64,000 nucleotides of DNA, from assembly GCA_030418115.1 (NCBI GenBank), contig JAUHQD010000010.1, forward strand, positions 1 to 64,000. Direction: 5' to 3'. The position numbers and the translations under genes were made by a program. A model generated the notes under the pieces. It was not told the DNA's origin and ran no database searches. It saw nothing but the letters and a program-made list of their open reading frames with translations. Shown piece after piece: positions 8,366-18,379 of this stretch (position 1 is the first letter of the stretch; each line of letters begins with the position of its first letter). This DNA is from Alteromonadaceae bacterium BrNp21-10. Lineage in GTDB: Bacteria; Pseudomonadota; Gammaproteobacteria; Enterobacterales; Alteromonadaceae.

Positions 8366-9701
8366 AACGTTTTAATTCACTTTGTTGATTTAACGACGCT
8401 AGATAATCAAGCTTGGCTTTGATTTGTTTTTCCATGCCGCGCTCATTAGGTTGGTAATATTGTTTATTTTTTAATGCTTCAGGTAAATAACATTCGCCAG
8501 CAGCAAACGCACCGGGCTCATTGTGAGCATAGCGATATTCAGCACCATGGCCCATTTCTTTAAGCAATTTTGTCGGTGCATTACGTAAATGCAACGGCAC
8601 TTCGTAATCGGGTAAGTTTTTAGCATCTTCTTTAGCCTGATTAAAGGCCATATACAGTGCATTGCTTTTTGCAGCTGTGGCGCAAAAAACTAGGGCCTCG
8701 GCAATGGCACGCTCACCTTCTGCAGGGCCAACTCGCTGGAAGATATCCCAAGCATTCAAGGTAACTTGTAATGCTCTAGGGTCGGCAGTACCGACATCTT
8801 CCGAGGCAATGGCCAACAAGCGCCGTGCGACCACTAACGGATCACCTCCCCCTTGCAGTATTCGCGCATACCAATACAACGCAGCATCTGGTGATGATCC
8901 CCGTACCGATTTATGCAATGCCGATAACATGTCGTAGAACTGATCGCCGCCTTTATCAAACAGGCTGATCTTATCGCCTACCGCCTGATTAATGGCATTT
9001 TTATCGATAACGCCTTGTTCGGCAAAATCAGCGGACAACTCCAAATTGTTTAATAATCGCCGCGCATCACCAGCACTTAAAGAACACAATAAGCCTTTAG
9101 CTTCATCATCCATTTGAATATGCTGTTGACCTAAACCTCGATCTTCATCGGTTAATGCACGCTCGAGGATCTCCAGCAAATCGTCATCGGTCAGGCTTTT
9201 AAGTAGGTACACCCGAGTCCGCGATAACAAAGCGTTATTCAACTCAAAGGATGGGTTCTCGGTAGTGGCCCCAATAAAGGTTACTGTGCCATCTTCAATA
9301 AAGGGCAAGAATGCATCTTGCTGAGATTTATTAAAGCGATGTACTTCGTCTACAAACAAAATGGTATTTTTGTGTAGGTTCGCAGCATGGTATTTGGCTG
9401 ATTCAATGGCGCTACGAATATCTTTAACGCCAGACGTCACCGCAGAGATGCGCTCTAAATGAGCATTGGCATGTTTGGCAACGATTTCCGCCAACGTTGT
9501 TTTACCCGTACCCGGCGGCCCCCATAAGATCATGGAATGCGCCCGTCCCGCTTGAATCGATTGATACAGCGGTTTGCCGGCACCGACTATGTGCGACTGG
9601 CCGAAGTATTCATCAATGGTTTTAGGGCGCATACGCGCCGCTAACGGCGCAAATTGTTGGGGTTGATCAAAGACCTGTTGCTGTGACACGACGTTGATCA
9701 T
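8358..9701 (-). CDS. rarA: Replication-associated recombination AAA+ ATPase RarA/MgsA
   Basis: AAA+ ATPase that acts at stalled replication forks with SSB. Walker [14 protein letters not shown], Walker [20 protein letters not shown] and sensor 1 [12 protein letters not shown] are all visible, followed by the C-terminal tetramerisation region. The frame is open further upstream (to 9842), but that part overlaps lolA and is unlike RarA. I place the start at ATG 9701 (MINVVSQQ). A GTG at 9689 would also leave the conserved N-terminus [10 protein letters not shown]. Either way the start lies inside the 3' end of lolA. Confidence 0.93.
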   Translation of the reverse strand: MINVVSQQQVFDQPQQFAPLAARMRPKTIDEYFGQSHIVGAGKPLYQSIQAGRAHSMILWGPPGTGKTTLAEIVAKHANAHLERISAVTSGVKDIRSAIESAKYHAANLHKNTILFVDEVHRFNKSQQDAFLPFIEDGTVTFIGATTENPSFELNNALLSRTRVYLLKSLTDDDLLEILERALTDEDRGLGQQHIQMDDEAKGLLCSLSAGDARRLLNNLELSADFAEQGVIDKNAINQAVGDKISLFDKGGDQFYDMLSALHKSVRGSSPDAALYWYARILQGGGDPLVVARRLLAIASEDVGTADPRALQVTLNAWDIFQRVGPAEGERAIAEALVFCATAAKSNALYMAFNQAKEDAKNLPDYEVPLHLRNAPTKLLKEMGHGAEYRYAHNEPGAFAAGECYLPEALKNKQYYQPNERGMEKQIKAKLDYLASLNQQSELKRYE

Positions 9702-10287
9702 CCAAAGCAAAGCCATCCGGCAAACTGAAAATAAAGGTTTCTGCAGACAATACTCCGCCTTGCTGAATATCGCTAAAATGCATACTGGTGATTTGTTGTT
9801 GACGATTATGTATATGCAATTCAACCAATTGTTGCTCTGCAAAAACCAGCACTAACTTAGCGATTTGGCTAGTCTGTTCTTTAGCGATGATATCAAAGCG
9901 TTGACCTTGCTGTTCGATATTGTATTCGCCCCAAGCCGCACTGTCCGGCTGAGCCAACAACACCATAGGATTATTGGCCGTCGCCTGTACTTGTTCTACA
10001 GCCGTGACTTGCTCGACAAAAGGGTCGATATGCCACAACGTATCACCGTCGGCAATCAGAATATTTTCGTTCGGCTCTTTAACTTCCCAAAACATTTTAT
10101 TAGGTTGTTGTAACTTTAATACACCCTCAGCTTGTTGTAGCACTTCTTGTTGGGCGTCGGTAACTTCTTGAGTGAATTGTGCGGAAAAAGTGGTTAACGC
10201 TGAAAGTTGCGTTTTTAATGCTCTCACCGCATCGGCGGCAAAGGTGTTCAATGACATTAGACTTAACAACAACAGAGCATACTTCAT
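9667..10287 (-). CDS. lolA: Outer-membrane lipoprotein carrier protein LolA
   Basis: 206-residue periplasmic chaperone with a signal peptide ([16 protein letters not shown]). It receives lipoproteins from LolCDE and hands them to LolB at the outer membrane. It carries typical features: [36 protein letters not shown] and [11 protein letters not shown]. Conserved aromatic and Pro residues line the hydrophobic cavity. It lies 2 nt after ftsK and overlaps the start of rarA, the standard ftsK-lolA-rarA order. Confidence 0.95.
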   Translation of the reverse strand: MKYALLLLSLMSLNTFAADAVRALKTQLSALTTFSAQFTQEVTDAQQEVLQQAEGVLKLQQPNKMFWEVKEPNENILIADGDTLWHIDPFVEQVTAVEQVQATANNPMVLLAQPDSAAWGEYNIEQQGQRFDIIAKEQTSQIAKLVLVFAEQQLVELHIHNRQQQITSMHFSDIQQGGVLSAETFIFSLPDGFALDDQRRVTATGL

Positions 10288-10289
10288 GA

Positions 10290-12653
10290 TTAATCCCTTA
10301 TTGGTGGTGGCGCTAATACTTCGCGAGTGCCGTTATGACCAGCTTCAGTTACGACGCCACTGGCTTCCATTTGTTCCACTATGCGCGCTGCACGATTGTA
10401 ACCAATTCTGAATTGACGTTGGATAAGCGATACCGATACTTTGCGATTAGTGGTCACAAAGGCAACCGCTTCATCATAAAAAGCATCATCTTCCTGATCC
10501 GCACCTTCTGGTTTTTCGCCAGGTAATAGTGCGTCTGCGGAATTATCGCCATTTAATATTTCATCAACATATTGCGGTTTACCACGTTTTTTCCAATCAG
10601 ACACCACCGCATGCACTTCGTGATCATCTACAAAGGCACCATGCACACGAGTAGGAATACTAGTGCCAGGTGGCATATATAACATGTCACCCATTCCCAA
10701 TAACGCCTCAGCTCCTTGTTGATCCAAAATAGTTCGTGAATCAATTTTTGATGACACTTGGAACGCAATACGGGTAGGAATGTTGGCTTTAATTAGACCG
10801 GTGATAACATCTACCGATGGACGTTGAGTTGCCAAGATTAAATGAATACCCGCCGCCCGTGCTTTTTGAGCAATACGCGCTATTAGCTCTTCAACCTTTT
10901 TACCAACGATCATCATCATGTCGGCAAATTCGTCAACCACTACCACTATGCTAGGTAACTTTTCTAAATCAGGGGCTTCTTCCAGCATGCTGTCTTCGGA
11001 TTTCCACAAGGGATCTTTAATCGGCGCACCTGCTTTAATAGCATCCGCCACTTTCAAGTTGTAGCCTTTAAGGTTACGTACCCCTAACGCTGACATTAAA
11101 CGGTAACGACGTTCCATTTCCGCCACACACCAACGCAAGGCGTTGGCGGCTTCTTTCATATCGGTAACCACTTCCGATAACAAATGTGGAATACCTTCAT
11201 ATACAGATAATTCCAACATCTTCGGATCGATCATGATCATCCGTACATCTTCTGGTGTCGATTTGTACAGCAAGCTGAGGATCATGACGTTGACCCCTAC
11301 TGACTTACCAGAGCCTGTCGTACCGGCAACCAACAGGTGCGGCATTTTGGCAATATCGGCAATTACCGGCTTACCACCAATATCCTTACCTAATACCATA
11401 GTCAGATGAGAATCGGCGGCTTGGAAGTGCGGACAACTAATGACCTCGGATAAGCGCACAATTTCACGGTGTTTATTAGGTAATTCCAAACCTATATAAG
11501 ATTTACCGGGAATAACTTCCACGACTCTTACCGACTGCGCTGACAGCGCCCGTGCTAAATCTTTTGATAGTGCTGAAATACGACTGACTTTAACGCCCGG
11601 TGCTAAATCTAATTCAAAGCGAGTGATAACAGGCCCAGGGTATACCCCAACCACTTTTGCTTCGATATTAAAATCGGCAAGTTTTTCTTCAACTAAGCGA
11701 GATACCGCTTCGAGTTCTTCTCGAGATATCGGGTTTTCTACTTTGTCGGGACGATCTAACAACTCAATGGTTGGCATCGGGCTAGATTGTTTAAACTCAG
11801 CAATATCTTCATCACTGGTTTCTGGCTCTGCGGGGTTTTCCTTGGTCTTTTTGGATTTGCGCGACGCCGCTGGTATATCTAATTCGTCACTGTGATGACC
11901 ACCAATAAATAATTCCGACTCCACTTCCGGTTCGATCCGCATTGAAGTAATTTCAATGTTTTGCGATTCAGTTGATTTAGCATTGGATAGCGCTTCGGTT
12001 TTATCCGAGCGAAAATCCAATAACTTAGGCGCCGATAGTTGTCCTAGATGACCGGAGACCTTATAGGTTTTGCGAGCGCCTGTTATTAGCCATTCGCCAA
12101 TACAATCGACAATAGACAACCATGAAATACCGCTGACTAAGGTAAAACCCACACAAACAAAACACAGTAAAAACAAAATGCTGCCGGCAATATTCAGTAC
12201 AGGTAGTAACGCACTGCTAAGTACATCCCCCACAAAGCCGCCTGCAGAGAAATAAAACAGATCATCAAAATTCAAACTAGCTAAACCGGTGAGGCCAAGA
12301 ATAAGTAGAACGGTGCCGATAAAGCGCAGAGAAATCGTGAAGTAATCCAGCTCCAATATATCTTTGGCCTGCTGAAATAAAAACCAGCCTAATAACGCCG
12401 CGATAAAAGGAAAGCCGTAGGCAACAAAACCAAAACAAAATAGTAAAATATCCGCAAACCATGCGCCAGCAGAGCCAGCTGCATTGTTAACCACGCCCTG
12501 ATGACCCGCTTGTGACCAACTAGGATCAGCGGGATGAAACGACACCAATGACAACAGTAAAAATAAAGCAAAGGCACAACTGAGAATCATGCCTACTTCC
12601 AAAACCCTTTGGATACCTGAGAGACGTGCCATATAAGATAAATTCGACTTCAT
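10290..12653 (-). CDS. ftsK: DNA translocase FtsK
   Basis: 787 residues. Four transmembrane helices in the first about 190 residues anchor it at the division septum. A rather short acidic linker follows (the E. coli protein is 1329 residues, mostly linker). Next comes the RecA-like motor, with Walker [14 protein letters not shown] and Walker [14 protein letters not shown]. The C-terminal gamma winged-helix ([25 protein letters not shown]) recognises KOPS and activates XerCD at dif. It clears chromosome dimers during division. It is first in the ftsK-lolA-rarA-crcB-serS run. Confidence 0.97.
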   Translation of the reverse strand: MKSNLSYMARLSGIQRVLEVGMILSCAFALFLLLSLVSFHPADPSWSQAGHQGVVNNAAGSAGAWFADILLFCFGFVAYGFPFIAALLGWFLFQQAKDILELDYFTISLRFIGTVLLILGLTGLASLNFDDLFYFSAGGFVGDVLSSALLPVLNIAGSILFLLCFVCVGFTLVSGISWLSIVDCIGEWLITGARKTYKVSGHLGQLSAPKLLDFRSDKTEALSNAKSTESQNIEITSMRIEPEVESELFIGGHHSDELDIPAASRKSKKTKENPAEPETSDEDIAEFKQSSPMPTIELLDRPDKVENPISREELEAVSRLVEEKLADFNIEAKVVGVYPGPVITRFELDLAPGVKVSRISALSKDLARALSAQSVRVVEVIPGKSYIGLELPNKHREIVRLSEVISCPHFQAADSHLTMVLGKDIGGKPVIADIAKMPHLLVAGTTGSGKSVGVNVMILSLLYKSTPEDVRMIMIDPKMLELSVYEGIPHLLSEVVTDMKEAANALRWCVAEMERRYRLMSALGVRNLKGYNLKVADAIKAGAPIKDPLWKSEDSMLEEAPDLEKLPSIVVVVDEFADMMMIVGKKVEELIARIAQKARAAGIHLILATQRPSVDVITGLIKANIPTRIAFQVSSKIDSRTILDQQGAEALLGMGDMLYMPPGTSIPTRVHGAFVDDHEVHAVVSDWKKRGKPQYVDEILNGDNSADALLPGEKPEGADQEDDAFYDEAVAFVTTNRKVSVSLIQRQFRIGYNRAARIVEQMEASGVVTEAGHNGTREVLAPPPIRD

Positions 12654-12850
12654 TATTAGAGCCTTGAGGGATTAAACCTACAACAGGCTCTTTGCTTATA
12701 GTTAGACGATATAAGATACCAGCCTAGACTGAAAAAACCTACCCAAGAAGACAGTGAAAAAGGAACTTAAGCTAAAAATTCTCTAGCTGATTAAAATCTC
12801 GACGTTTGTAACGCCATCTATAGAAGTATTGCTCCATGTGACACAGTTCA

Positions 12851-13333
12851 TCATTTCAAATTAATCTTAATGGCATTACTGTGTTTAACCTCTTCCATGA
12901 CAACATAAGTCCGCGACTCACTAACACCAGGCAGTTTGAGTAAGGTACTACCCAGTAATTTTCGATAGGTCGACATATCGGCTACCCGTGCTTTCAACAG
13001 AAAATCAAAACTCCCCGAAACCAGATGGCACTCCTGAATATCATCCAAAGTTTTTACCGCTTCCGAGAACTGTTCAAATATATCAGCCGACTTAGCTAAG
13101 GTGATTTCCACAAACACTAACATGGCGGCTCCCAATTTTTCTGGGGCAACTAACGCCTGATAGCCTAAAATATAACCTTGAGCTTCTAAACGTCGCACTC
13201 GCTCTAAACAAGGTGTAGGACTTAGTCCAACTCGTTTAGATAGTTCGACGTTAGACAAACGACCATCTTGCTGTAGCTCGATTAAAATATTTCGGTCTAT
13301 TCGATCCAAATGTTTGGGAGTTTTAATCAACAT
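12851..13333 (-). CDS. lrp: Leucine-responsive regulatory protein Lrp
   Basis: Lrp/AsnC regulator. An N-terminal helix-turn-helix (NVELSKRVGLSPTPCLERVRRLE) is followed by a RAM ligand-binding domain (DIQECHLVSGSFDFLLKARV). It is very close to global Lrp of enteric bacteria in the DNA-binding part. I start at ATG 13333 (MLIKTPK); an in-frame TTG lies four codons upstream at 13345, and neither has a clear ribosome site. It is divergent from alanine dehydrogenase, a classical Lrp target, with an inverted repeat in the shared region. Confidence 0.93.
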   Translation of the reverse strand: MLIKTPKHLDRIDRNILIELQQDGRLSNVELSKRVGLSPTPCLERVRRLEAQGYILGYQALVAPEKLGAAMLVFVEITLAKSADIFEQFSEAVKTLDDIQECHLVSGSFDFLLKARVADMSTYRKLLGSTLLKLPGVSESRTYVVMEEVKHSNAIKINLK

Positions 13334-13336
13334 AAA

Positions 13337-13418
13337 ATATTGCAAAATTAAATATCAACAGAACTTTAAACTAACAACTATTTTATTTCAGCACAATACT
13401 CTAAATAAATTGCAATAT
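13337..13418. promoter_or_regulatory. Inverted repeat in the lrp-ald divergent region
   Basis: ATATTGCAA (13337-13345) is repeated in inverted orientation as TTGCAATAT (13410-13418), with an AT-rich 64-bp interior. The two half-elements flank the divergent promoters, one just before the lrp start and one about 40 bp before ald. Lrp binds loosely conserved AT-rich sites, so autoregulation and control of ald are plausible but inferred. Confidence 0.4.
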
Positions 13419-13458
13419 ACTGCGCACCTATCTTGACCCTACAAAAAGGCAATAATTT

Positions 13459-14589
13459 ATGATAATCGGTGTACCTAGAGAAATTAAAAACCATGAATAC
13501 CGCGTCGGACTTACGCCCGGCGCGGTAAAAGAATTTACCCATGCAGGTCATGAGGTGCTTGTTGAGAATAACGCCGGAGTTGATATTGGTTTTACCAATG
13601 AACAATATATCGACGCCGGTGCCAGCATCATCGATACACCCGAAGCGATATTTGCCAAAGCCGAATTAATTATTAAAGTAAAGGAACCGCAACCTAACGA
13701 ATGTAAAATGTTGCGAGCAGGCCAAACATTGTACACCTACCTGCATTTAGCCCCAGACCCGATACAAACCGAATTATTAATCGCCTCCGGCGCTACTTGT
13801 ATCGCCTATGAAACCGTTACCGACAACCGTAACGCCCTGCCCTTATTAGCGCCAATGAGCGAAGTCGCTGGCCGTATGTCGGTACAAGCCGGTGCTCATT
13901 ATTTAGAAAAATCCCACGGTGGTAGCGGGACTTTACTAGGTGGTGTACCTGGTGTTGCTCCCGGTAAAGTACTTATTCTTGGTGGTGGTGTGGTGGGTAT
14001 TAATGCAGCCAAAATGGCGGTAGGCCTAGGTGCCGACGTTACCATTTTAGATCGTTCTTTAAGCCGCTTAAGGGAATTGGACGATATTTTTCTTGGCCGA
14101 GTAAAAACGGTTTTCTCTACCGTGGATGCCATTAACTACTATTCCAATAGTGCAGACTTAATTGTTGGCGCGGTGCTCATTCCCGGTGCTGAAGCACCTA
14201 AATTACTCACGGCCGAACACATTAAGAATATGAAAGAAGGCTCTGTAGTCGTGGATGTAGCTATAGATCAAGGTGGCTGCTTTGAAACATCAAAAGCCAC
14301 TACCCATCAAGAACCCGTGTATGTTATTGATGGCGTTGTACATTATTGCGTTGCCAACATGCCCGGAGGTGTTGCCCGTACTTCTACTATGGCTTTGAAT
14401 AATGCCACATTGCCGTTTGGCTTAGCGTTAGCCAATAAAGGCCCGAAACAAGCGATGTTGGACGATGTACATTTATTGAATGGACTAAACGTACATAAGG
14501 GCAAAATCACCTATAAGGCAGTAGTCGATGCCCTAGGTCACAAATTGAACTTAGATTATATGGACGCTCGCACGGCCTTGGCACTGTAA
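13459..14589 (+). CDS. ald: Alanine dehydrogenase
   Basis: 376 residues; converts L-alanine to pyruvate and ammonia with NAD. It starts with the family signature [21 protein letters not shown]. The central Rossmann loop is [17 protein letters not shown], followed by TILDRSL, whose Asp binds the NAD ribose. Substrate-site residues appear in KVKEPQ and YLHLAPD. The C-terminal [19 protein letters not shown] is also diagnostic. It is cytoplasmic, probably hexameric. Divergence from lrp suggests alanine- or leucine-responsive control. Confidence 0.96.
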   Translation: MIIGVPREIKNHEYRVGLTPGAVKEFTHAGHEVLVENNAGVDIGFTNEQYIDAGASIIDTPEAIFAKAELIIKVKEPQPNECKMLRAGQTLYTYLHLAPDPIQTELLIASGATCIAYETVTDNRNALPLLAPMSEVAGRMSVQAGAHYLEKSHGGSGTLLGGVPGVAPGKVLILGGGVVGINAAKMAVGLGADVTILDRSLSRLRELDDIFLGRVKTVFSTVDAINYYSNSADLIVGAVLIPGAEAPKLLTAEHIKNMKEGSVVVDVAIDQGGCFETSKATTHQEPVYVIDGVVHYCVANMPGGVARTSTMALNNATLPFGLALANKGPKQAMLDDVHLLNGLNVHKGKITYKAVVDALGHKLNLDYMDARTALAL

Positions 14590-14619
14590 CGAAATTCCGC
14601 AAAGATTTTAGTAATATGT

Positions 14620-14650
14620 AAATGGCTTCCTAGCGGCAGCCATTTATCAC
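14620..14650 (+). terminator. Weak terminator-like hairpin after ald
   Basis: AAATGGCT (14620-14627) pairs with AGCCATTT (14638-14645) around a 10-nt GC-rich loop. The T-run after it is poor, so the call is modest. Confidence 0.4.
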
Positions 14651-14758
14651 ATTTCATCGCTATATTTATTCTCCCTTATTACTAATCATTCATAATCATT
14701 CCTTACAACATGACTATTAATTCATATAATAAACTTTTAAGAAAATAGGACGTATTCC

Positions 14759-15397
14759 ATGAAAATAGCACTAATGAACGAATTCAGTCAGGCAGCCAAA
14801 AACGCCACTGTATTAAAAGAACTACAAGATGTTGCCGCTGAACAAAACCATAGCGTTTTCAACGTGGGGATGTCTGATGATAATGACCATCGTTTGACCT
14901 ATATCCATCTAGGCATTATTGCCAGCTTATTGCTCAATTCAAAAGCAGTAGATTTTGTTGTCAGTGGCTGTGGTACCGGCCAAGGAGCCTTAGTGTCGCT
15001 TAATGCCTATCCGGGTGTGGTATGTGGTTATTGTATTGATCCTGCAGATGCCTATTTATTTGCGCAAATCAACAACGGTAATGCATTAGCCTTACCTTTT
15101 GCGAAAGGTTTTGGTTGGGGTGCTGAGCTGAACATTCGCTATATCTTTGAAAAAGCGTTTACTGGATTAACTGGCCAAGGTTATCCACCAGAGCGTAAAG
15201 AATCTCAGGTTACTAATGCGGGTATTCTTAATCAGGTTAAAGCCGCTACCGCTAAAGGTTTCCTTGAAGGACTTAAATCACTTGATCAAGAACTAGTTAA
15301 AACTGCAGTCGGTGGCGAGCGCTTCCAAGCTTGTTTATTTGAACATGGGCAAGATGCTGAAATTGAAGCCTACGTGCGTTCGGTGATCGCGGCTTAG
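14759..15397 (+). CDS. RpiB/LacA/LacB family sugar-phosphate isomerase
   Basis: 212 residues with the RpiB fold: an N-terminal MKIALMNEF strand, DDNDHRLTYIHLG, and the conserved anion-binding loop SGCGTGQGALVSLNAYPGV. A cysteine sits in SGCGTG at the position of the catalytic base in RpiB. It is longer than true ribose-5-phosphate isomerase B (about 150 residues), having an extra C-terminal helical region. The exact sugar phosphate is therefore uncertain. It stands alone between ald and an AraC regulator, with its own AGGA ribosome site and a downstream terminator. Confidence 0.8.
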   Translation: MKIALMNEFSQAAKNATVLKELQDVAAEQNHSVFNVGMSDDNDHRLTYIHLGIIASLLLNSKAVDFVVSGCGTGQGALVSLNAYPGVVCGYCIDPADAYLFAQINNGNALALPFAKGFGWGAELNIRYIFEKAFTGLTGQGYPPERKESQVTNAGILNQVKAATAKGFLEGLKSLDQELVKTAVGGERFQACLFEHGQDAEIEAYVRSVIAA

Positions 15398-15404
15398 TAG
15401 TAAA

Positions 15405-15446
15405 TCCCCTGTGTTCAGCCCATATACTGGGTGCAGGGAATTTTTA
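15405..15446 (+). terminator. Terminator after the RpiB-like gene
   Basis: CCCTG...CCCA and TGGG...CAGGG pair across 15407-15438, with an internal asymmetric loop, followed by AATTTTT. The convergent regulator gene ends at 15450. Confidence 0.55.
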
Positions 15447-15449
15447 AGC

Positions 15450-16208
15450 TTAATTGACCGCCATCAATCTGCTTGAATGCTGGCGTTTGATTAACGCTGT
15501 TGCGTAAAGTTTAGGGGTAATCAGCGCAATTTCCTTACACTCTCTGGTCATATGTGCTTGATCAGCAAAACCAAGTTCGAGCGCTAAAGCAGCCAGTTTT
15601 AACTGAGGATTTTGTTTGAGCAAACCCATTGTTGTTTTGACTCGCATTAGCCGCTGATAATATTTAGGCGTCATACCAACCCAAGTTTTAAACAATCTTT
15701 CAATTTGCCGTTGAGTAATATCCAGTTCATCACACACAACATTCACTGACGACTGTTGTTGGATTAAACTTAGCCCTTGTTTAAGACGTTCTGGGATCGT
15801 TCTAAAGTGACAATGTTGGTTAATCAGTTCTCGATACAAAGTGGTTATGCGAGCATAATGCCCCTGAACCACTTTAAGTTGTGTGACTAACCCTTGCCAC
15901 TGCGAATTATCAACACCACCACTGGCTGGGTTAAATCGAATACCTGCTATCTGCGTGCCTGCTGCCAAAGTCACTGAATGAGCTTGAGTACTGACCGGTA
16001 ATAGCACCGCCCCACTACTGAAGTTCTTATCATTGATTTTTATCGAGCCCTGTAAAATAAAAATAATGCCACTGCCTGCGTCACTTGCAAGCCAACGTTT
16101 CAAGCTGGAAGAAGTGCAAGACGTTACAGTGCCGGCCCATATCCCTTGAATATAGGCGGCGAGTAATCCTTGCGGATGAAAGATAGTGAATTGAAATGTA
16201 TTTTCCAA
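15450..16208 (-). CDS. AraC-family transcriptional regulator
   Basis: 252 residues. The N-terminal half is a cupin-like sensor domain (FHPQGLLAAYIQGIWAGTV, IIFILQGSIKIND), and the C-terminal 100 residues hold two helix-turn-helix motifs (CDELDITQRQIERLFKTWVG and LALELGFADQAHMTRECK). The start is a TTG at 16208; an upstream in-frame stop excludes a longer product and there is no early ATG. The next gene upstream on the same strand encodes an AhpD-like protein. Regulation of that gene is possible but unproven. Confidence 0.85.
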   Translation of the reverse strand: MENTFQFTIFHPQGLLAAYIQGIWAGTVTSCTSSSLKRWLASDAGSGIIFILQGSIKINDKNFSSGAVLLPVSTQAHSVTLAAGTQIAGIRFNPASGGVDNSQWQGLVTQLKVVQGHYARITTLYRELINQHCHFRTIPERLKQGLSLIQQQSSVNVVCDELDITQRQIERLFKTWVGMTPKYYQRLMRVKTTMGLLKQNPQLKLAALALELGFADQAHMTRECKEIALITPKLYATALIKRQHSSRLMAVN

Positions 16209-16215
16209 TTGCGAC

Positions 16216-16234
16216 CTTATCCCAAACTGAGGTT
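16216..16234. repeat. Solitary end of the foldback repeat family
   Basis: CTTATCCCAAACTGAGGTT matches the right end of the element at 6588-6606 at 17 of 19 positions, and the following AATTA also matches. No partner end was seen nearby. It sits in the 28-bp gap between the AraC regulator and the AhpD-like gene, almost touching the stop codon of the latter. Confidence 0.5.
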
Positions 16235-16236
16235 AA

Positions 16237-16692
16237 TTACCTAAGACTACCGATTTCCGGCTTAAACAATTTTGCGATGCGGTTCCAACTATTAATCGCA
16301 TTAACCGCAATAGTTAAATTAACCAAATCTTGCTCACTCAATGTTGCCAAAGCGCGCTGATACAATTCATCGTCTATTGCTGTGCCAGTCAATAATTTTT
16401 CGACAAATTCAAAGACAAACATCTCTGTATCTGAATATATAGGCGTATCTCGCCATGCATTTAAGGCTAACAAACGCTGAGGATGAACGCCTTGTTCGAG
16501 TAGATCATGGCTGTGCATTTCAATACAAAAGGCACATTGATTCAGTTGCGAAACCCGTAATTTAATTAGTTCCCATAACTGGATATTAATAAATTCAGAT
16601 TGCGTAAATACTTGTCTAAGATATTGTTCCTGCTGCAGTAATATTTCTATAGCCGCAGGCGCGACGGTAAAATAATTCAAACGTTTAATCAT
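16237..16692 (-). CDS. AhpD/carboxymuconolactone decarboxylase family protein
   Basis: 151-residue all-helical protein. The AhpD-type redox motif is ELIKLRVSQLNQCAFCIEMHSHDL: an upstream Glu, a CxxC pair and a His five residues on. A second half has VNLTIAVNAINSWNRI, typical of the carboxymuconolactone decarboxylase family. Such proteins act as thiol peroxidases or are of unknown function. It is upstream of the AraC-type regulator on the same strand. The exact reaction cannot be told. Confidence 0.85.
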   Translation of the reverse strand: MIKRLNYFTVAPAAIEILLQQEQYLRQVFTQSEFINIQLWELIKLRVSQLNQCAFCIEMHSHDLLEQGVHPQRLLALNAWRDTPIYSDTEMFVFEFVEKLLTGTAIDDELYQRALATLSEQDLVNLTIAVNAINSWNRIAKLFKPEIGSLR

Positions 16693-16819
16693 GGTTTTAC
16701 TCCTTATTTACAATAATTAAGAATAAAACCTGCCAAACATAATTGATTGAATATTTACGACATTATTAAATAACTAATCCCATTAATGGGAGTTAAATGG
16801 TTCTTGAATTTTAGGGATT

Positions 16820-17140
16820 TTACTCGATTACCACAGCAGTGCCGTTAATGCTGACCATTAACATGCTGCCGTTCTTTCCTACCACTTCATAATCGATATC
16901 GATACCAACAACCGCATTAGCTCCCATGGCACGAGCTTCCGATTCAATTTCTTCGAAAGCAATTTTACGAGCACGGGTAAATACATTTTCATATTGGCCA
17001 GAGCGACCACCGACAATATCGCTGATGGAGGCGAAAATATCCCTGAACATGTTCGCTCCCATTACGGCTTCGCCAACAACAACCCCTAAATAGCGTTTAA
17101 TGGGTCTTCCTTGAATTTCTGGAGTAGTAGTAATAATCAT
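16820..17140 (-). CDS. ybjQ: YbjQ family heavy-metal-binding-like protein (UPF0145)
   Basis: 106 residues beginning [14 protein letters not shown]. The conserved [27 protein letters not shown] and [18 protein letters not shown] blocks mark the UPF0145/YbjQ family, a small pentameric fold of unknown function. It stands alone, preceded by an AGGAAG ribosome site. No operon partner is evident. Confidence 0.9.
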   Translation of the reverse strand: MIITTTPEIQGRPIKRYLGVVVGEAVMGANMFRDIFASISDIVGGRSGQYENVFTRARKIAFEEIESEARAMGANAVVGIDIDYEVVGKNGSMLMVSINGTAVVIE

Positions 17141-17209
17141 AAGCTTCCTTTTCTTTTAATTGATTGTGGATTCAGTTATTTCACCTATTGTTGACGGTGA
17201 ATCCACTGA

Positions 17210-18253
17210 TTAAATGATATTTTCATCTATTTTAGTTGGCACAACGGTTAATAATGCCCGCTGTCCTAATGCCACTTTAGCATTGGGAAATACAATGGAC
17301 TCGCCCTTTTCAGTAACAATATATTGCGTTGACGATTCTTCTGCAAGCACGTAGCCAACAGGAAAATCGCTAAAGTTGGGAGTATCGTCGGCAAAATTCA
17401 GTTTAAAATCGGTTTGTTGGCGATTGATAATCTGATGGATTTTGAATATTTCAAAATCATCTTCATTAAAGTCTTTAAGTTCAATGACAGGCTGGCAAAG
17501 CCATGTTCGCAACGTATCAATCAGTTGCTGAAAATCATACATATCATTACCGCCAAAGGGTTTCACTTTTCCAAGCTCCACCGTAAAGGCATTAGCACCG
17601 CATTGGTGGGAAGAGAAATAGCTGAACGTGGTGGTAGGCGCATTGGATAACAAAATAGTGTTGATGCCGCAGGCTAACAATAACGACAGTGCTTGTTGGC
17701 TCCAAGGCTGGCCATGTAAAAAAGGGTAAACCGCAAACTTTTCATTTTTTGATTCACGGATAGCGGTATGTAGATCCAAATGCCATTTTTCACTGCTATT
17801 AACAGCTTGATAAAAATCTACTACTGACTGTTCTAACTCTGCCGCACGTAACCGCTCGATATTGGATTTTATCCCTTGCGTTTCTTGTGAATGCGCACCA
17901 CTAAACAGTCGATTCATATTTTCCTCGACAAAACGTTCAGCAATATCCATTGCAGGTAAGTTGGCAAACAACACCAATAGTGGCTGACGCAACGATAAGC
18001 GCCCACAAAGGATATCCTGTACCAAGTCATCACAGATTTCTATGGGTGCGGTTTCATTGCCATGCACTCCACAGGAAAGCACAATACTACGTTGATACTC
18101 ATTATTGGGAATGAATTGAATCACCCCTGGCGAGGTAATAGTAACCTGAGTCTCGTCTTTAAGAGTGAAGATAATAGGGTGAGAAAATAGTTCTGGCTGT
18201 TGGCGCGACATTGCCAAAAACTGCCCATTTTCAAGCAATGGTTGCACATTCAT
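17210..18253 (-). CDS. astE: Succinylglutamate desuccinylase
   Basis: 347 residues of the AspA/AstE zinc peptidase family. It catalyses the last step of the arginine succinyltransferase pathway, N-succinylglutamate to glutamate plus succinate. Zinc ligands are visible in SCGVHGNETAPIEI (His, Glu) and in HLDLHTAIRES (second His). The catalytic Glu is in TVELGKVKPFG. The other ast genes are not in this window, as is usual where astE is detached. Its own promoter must lie in the 127-bp gap upstream. Confidence 0.92.
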   Translation of the reverse strand: MNVQPLLENGQFLAMSRQQPELFSHPIIFTLKDETQVTITSPGVIQFIPNNEYQRSIVLSCGVHGNETAPIEICDDLVQDILCGRLSLRQPLLVLFANLPAMDIAERFVEENMNRLFSGAHSQETQGIKSNIERLRAAELEQSVVDFYQAVNSSEKWHLDLHTAIRESKNEKFAVYPFLHGQPWSQQALSLLLACGINTILLSNAPTTTFSYFSSHQCGANAFTVELGKVKPFGGNDMYDFQQLIDTLRTWLCQPVIELKDFNEDDFEIFKIHQIINRQQTDFKLNFADDTPNFSDFPVGYVLAEESSTQYIVTEKGESIVFPNAKVALGQRALLTVVPTKIDENII

Positions 18254-18379
18254 AGCGGACTTTTTATTGAGAATTAACGACGCCGTGATTGTAGCAGAGA
18301 ATAGGCTAGGCAGAAATTTTGCACAAAATAAGTGGTAGTAATTAAATATGAACGGTTATTCAAGCTTAAGATATCGTTT

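Noticed and set aside
8366-8400. Fluoride riboswitch for crcB
   Set aside because: The sequence before crcB is the coding end of rarA and shows no riboswitch fold.
15450-17140. Regulator, AhpD-like and YbjQ genes as a redox or defence system
   Set aside because: The genes are separated, have no shared operon structure beyond two neighbours, and belong to common families; no defence-type domain was seen.
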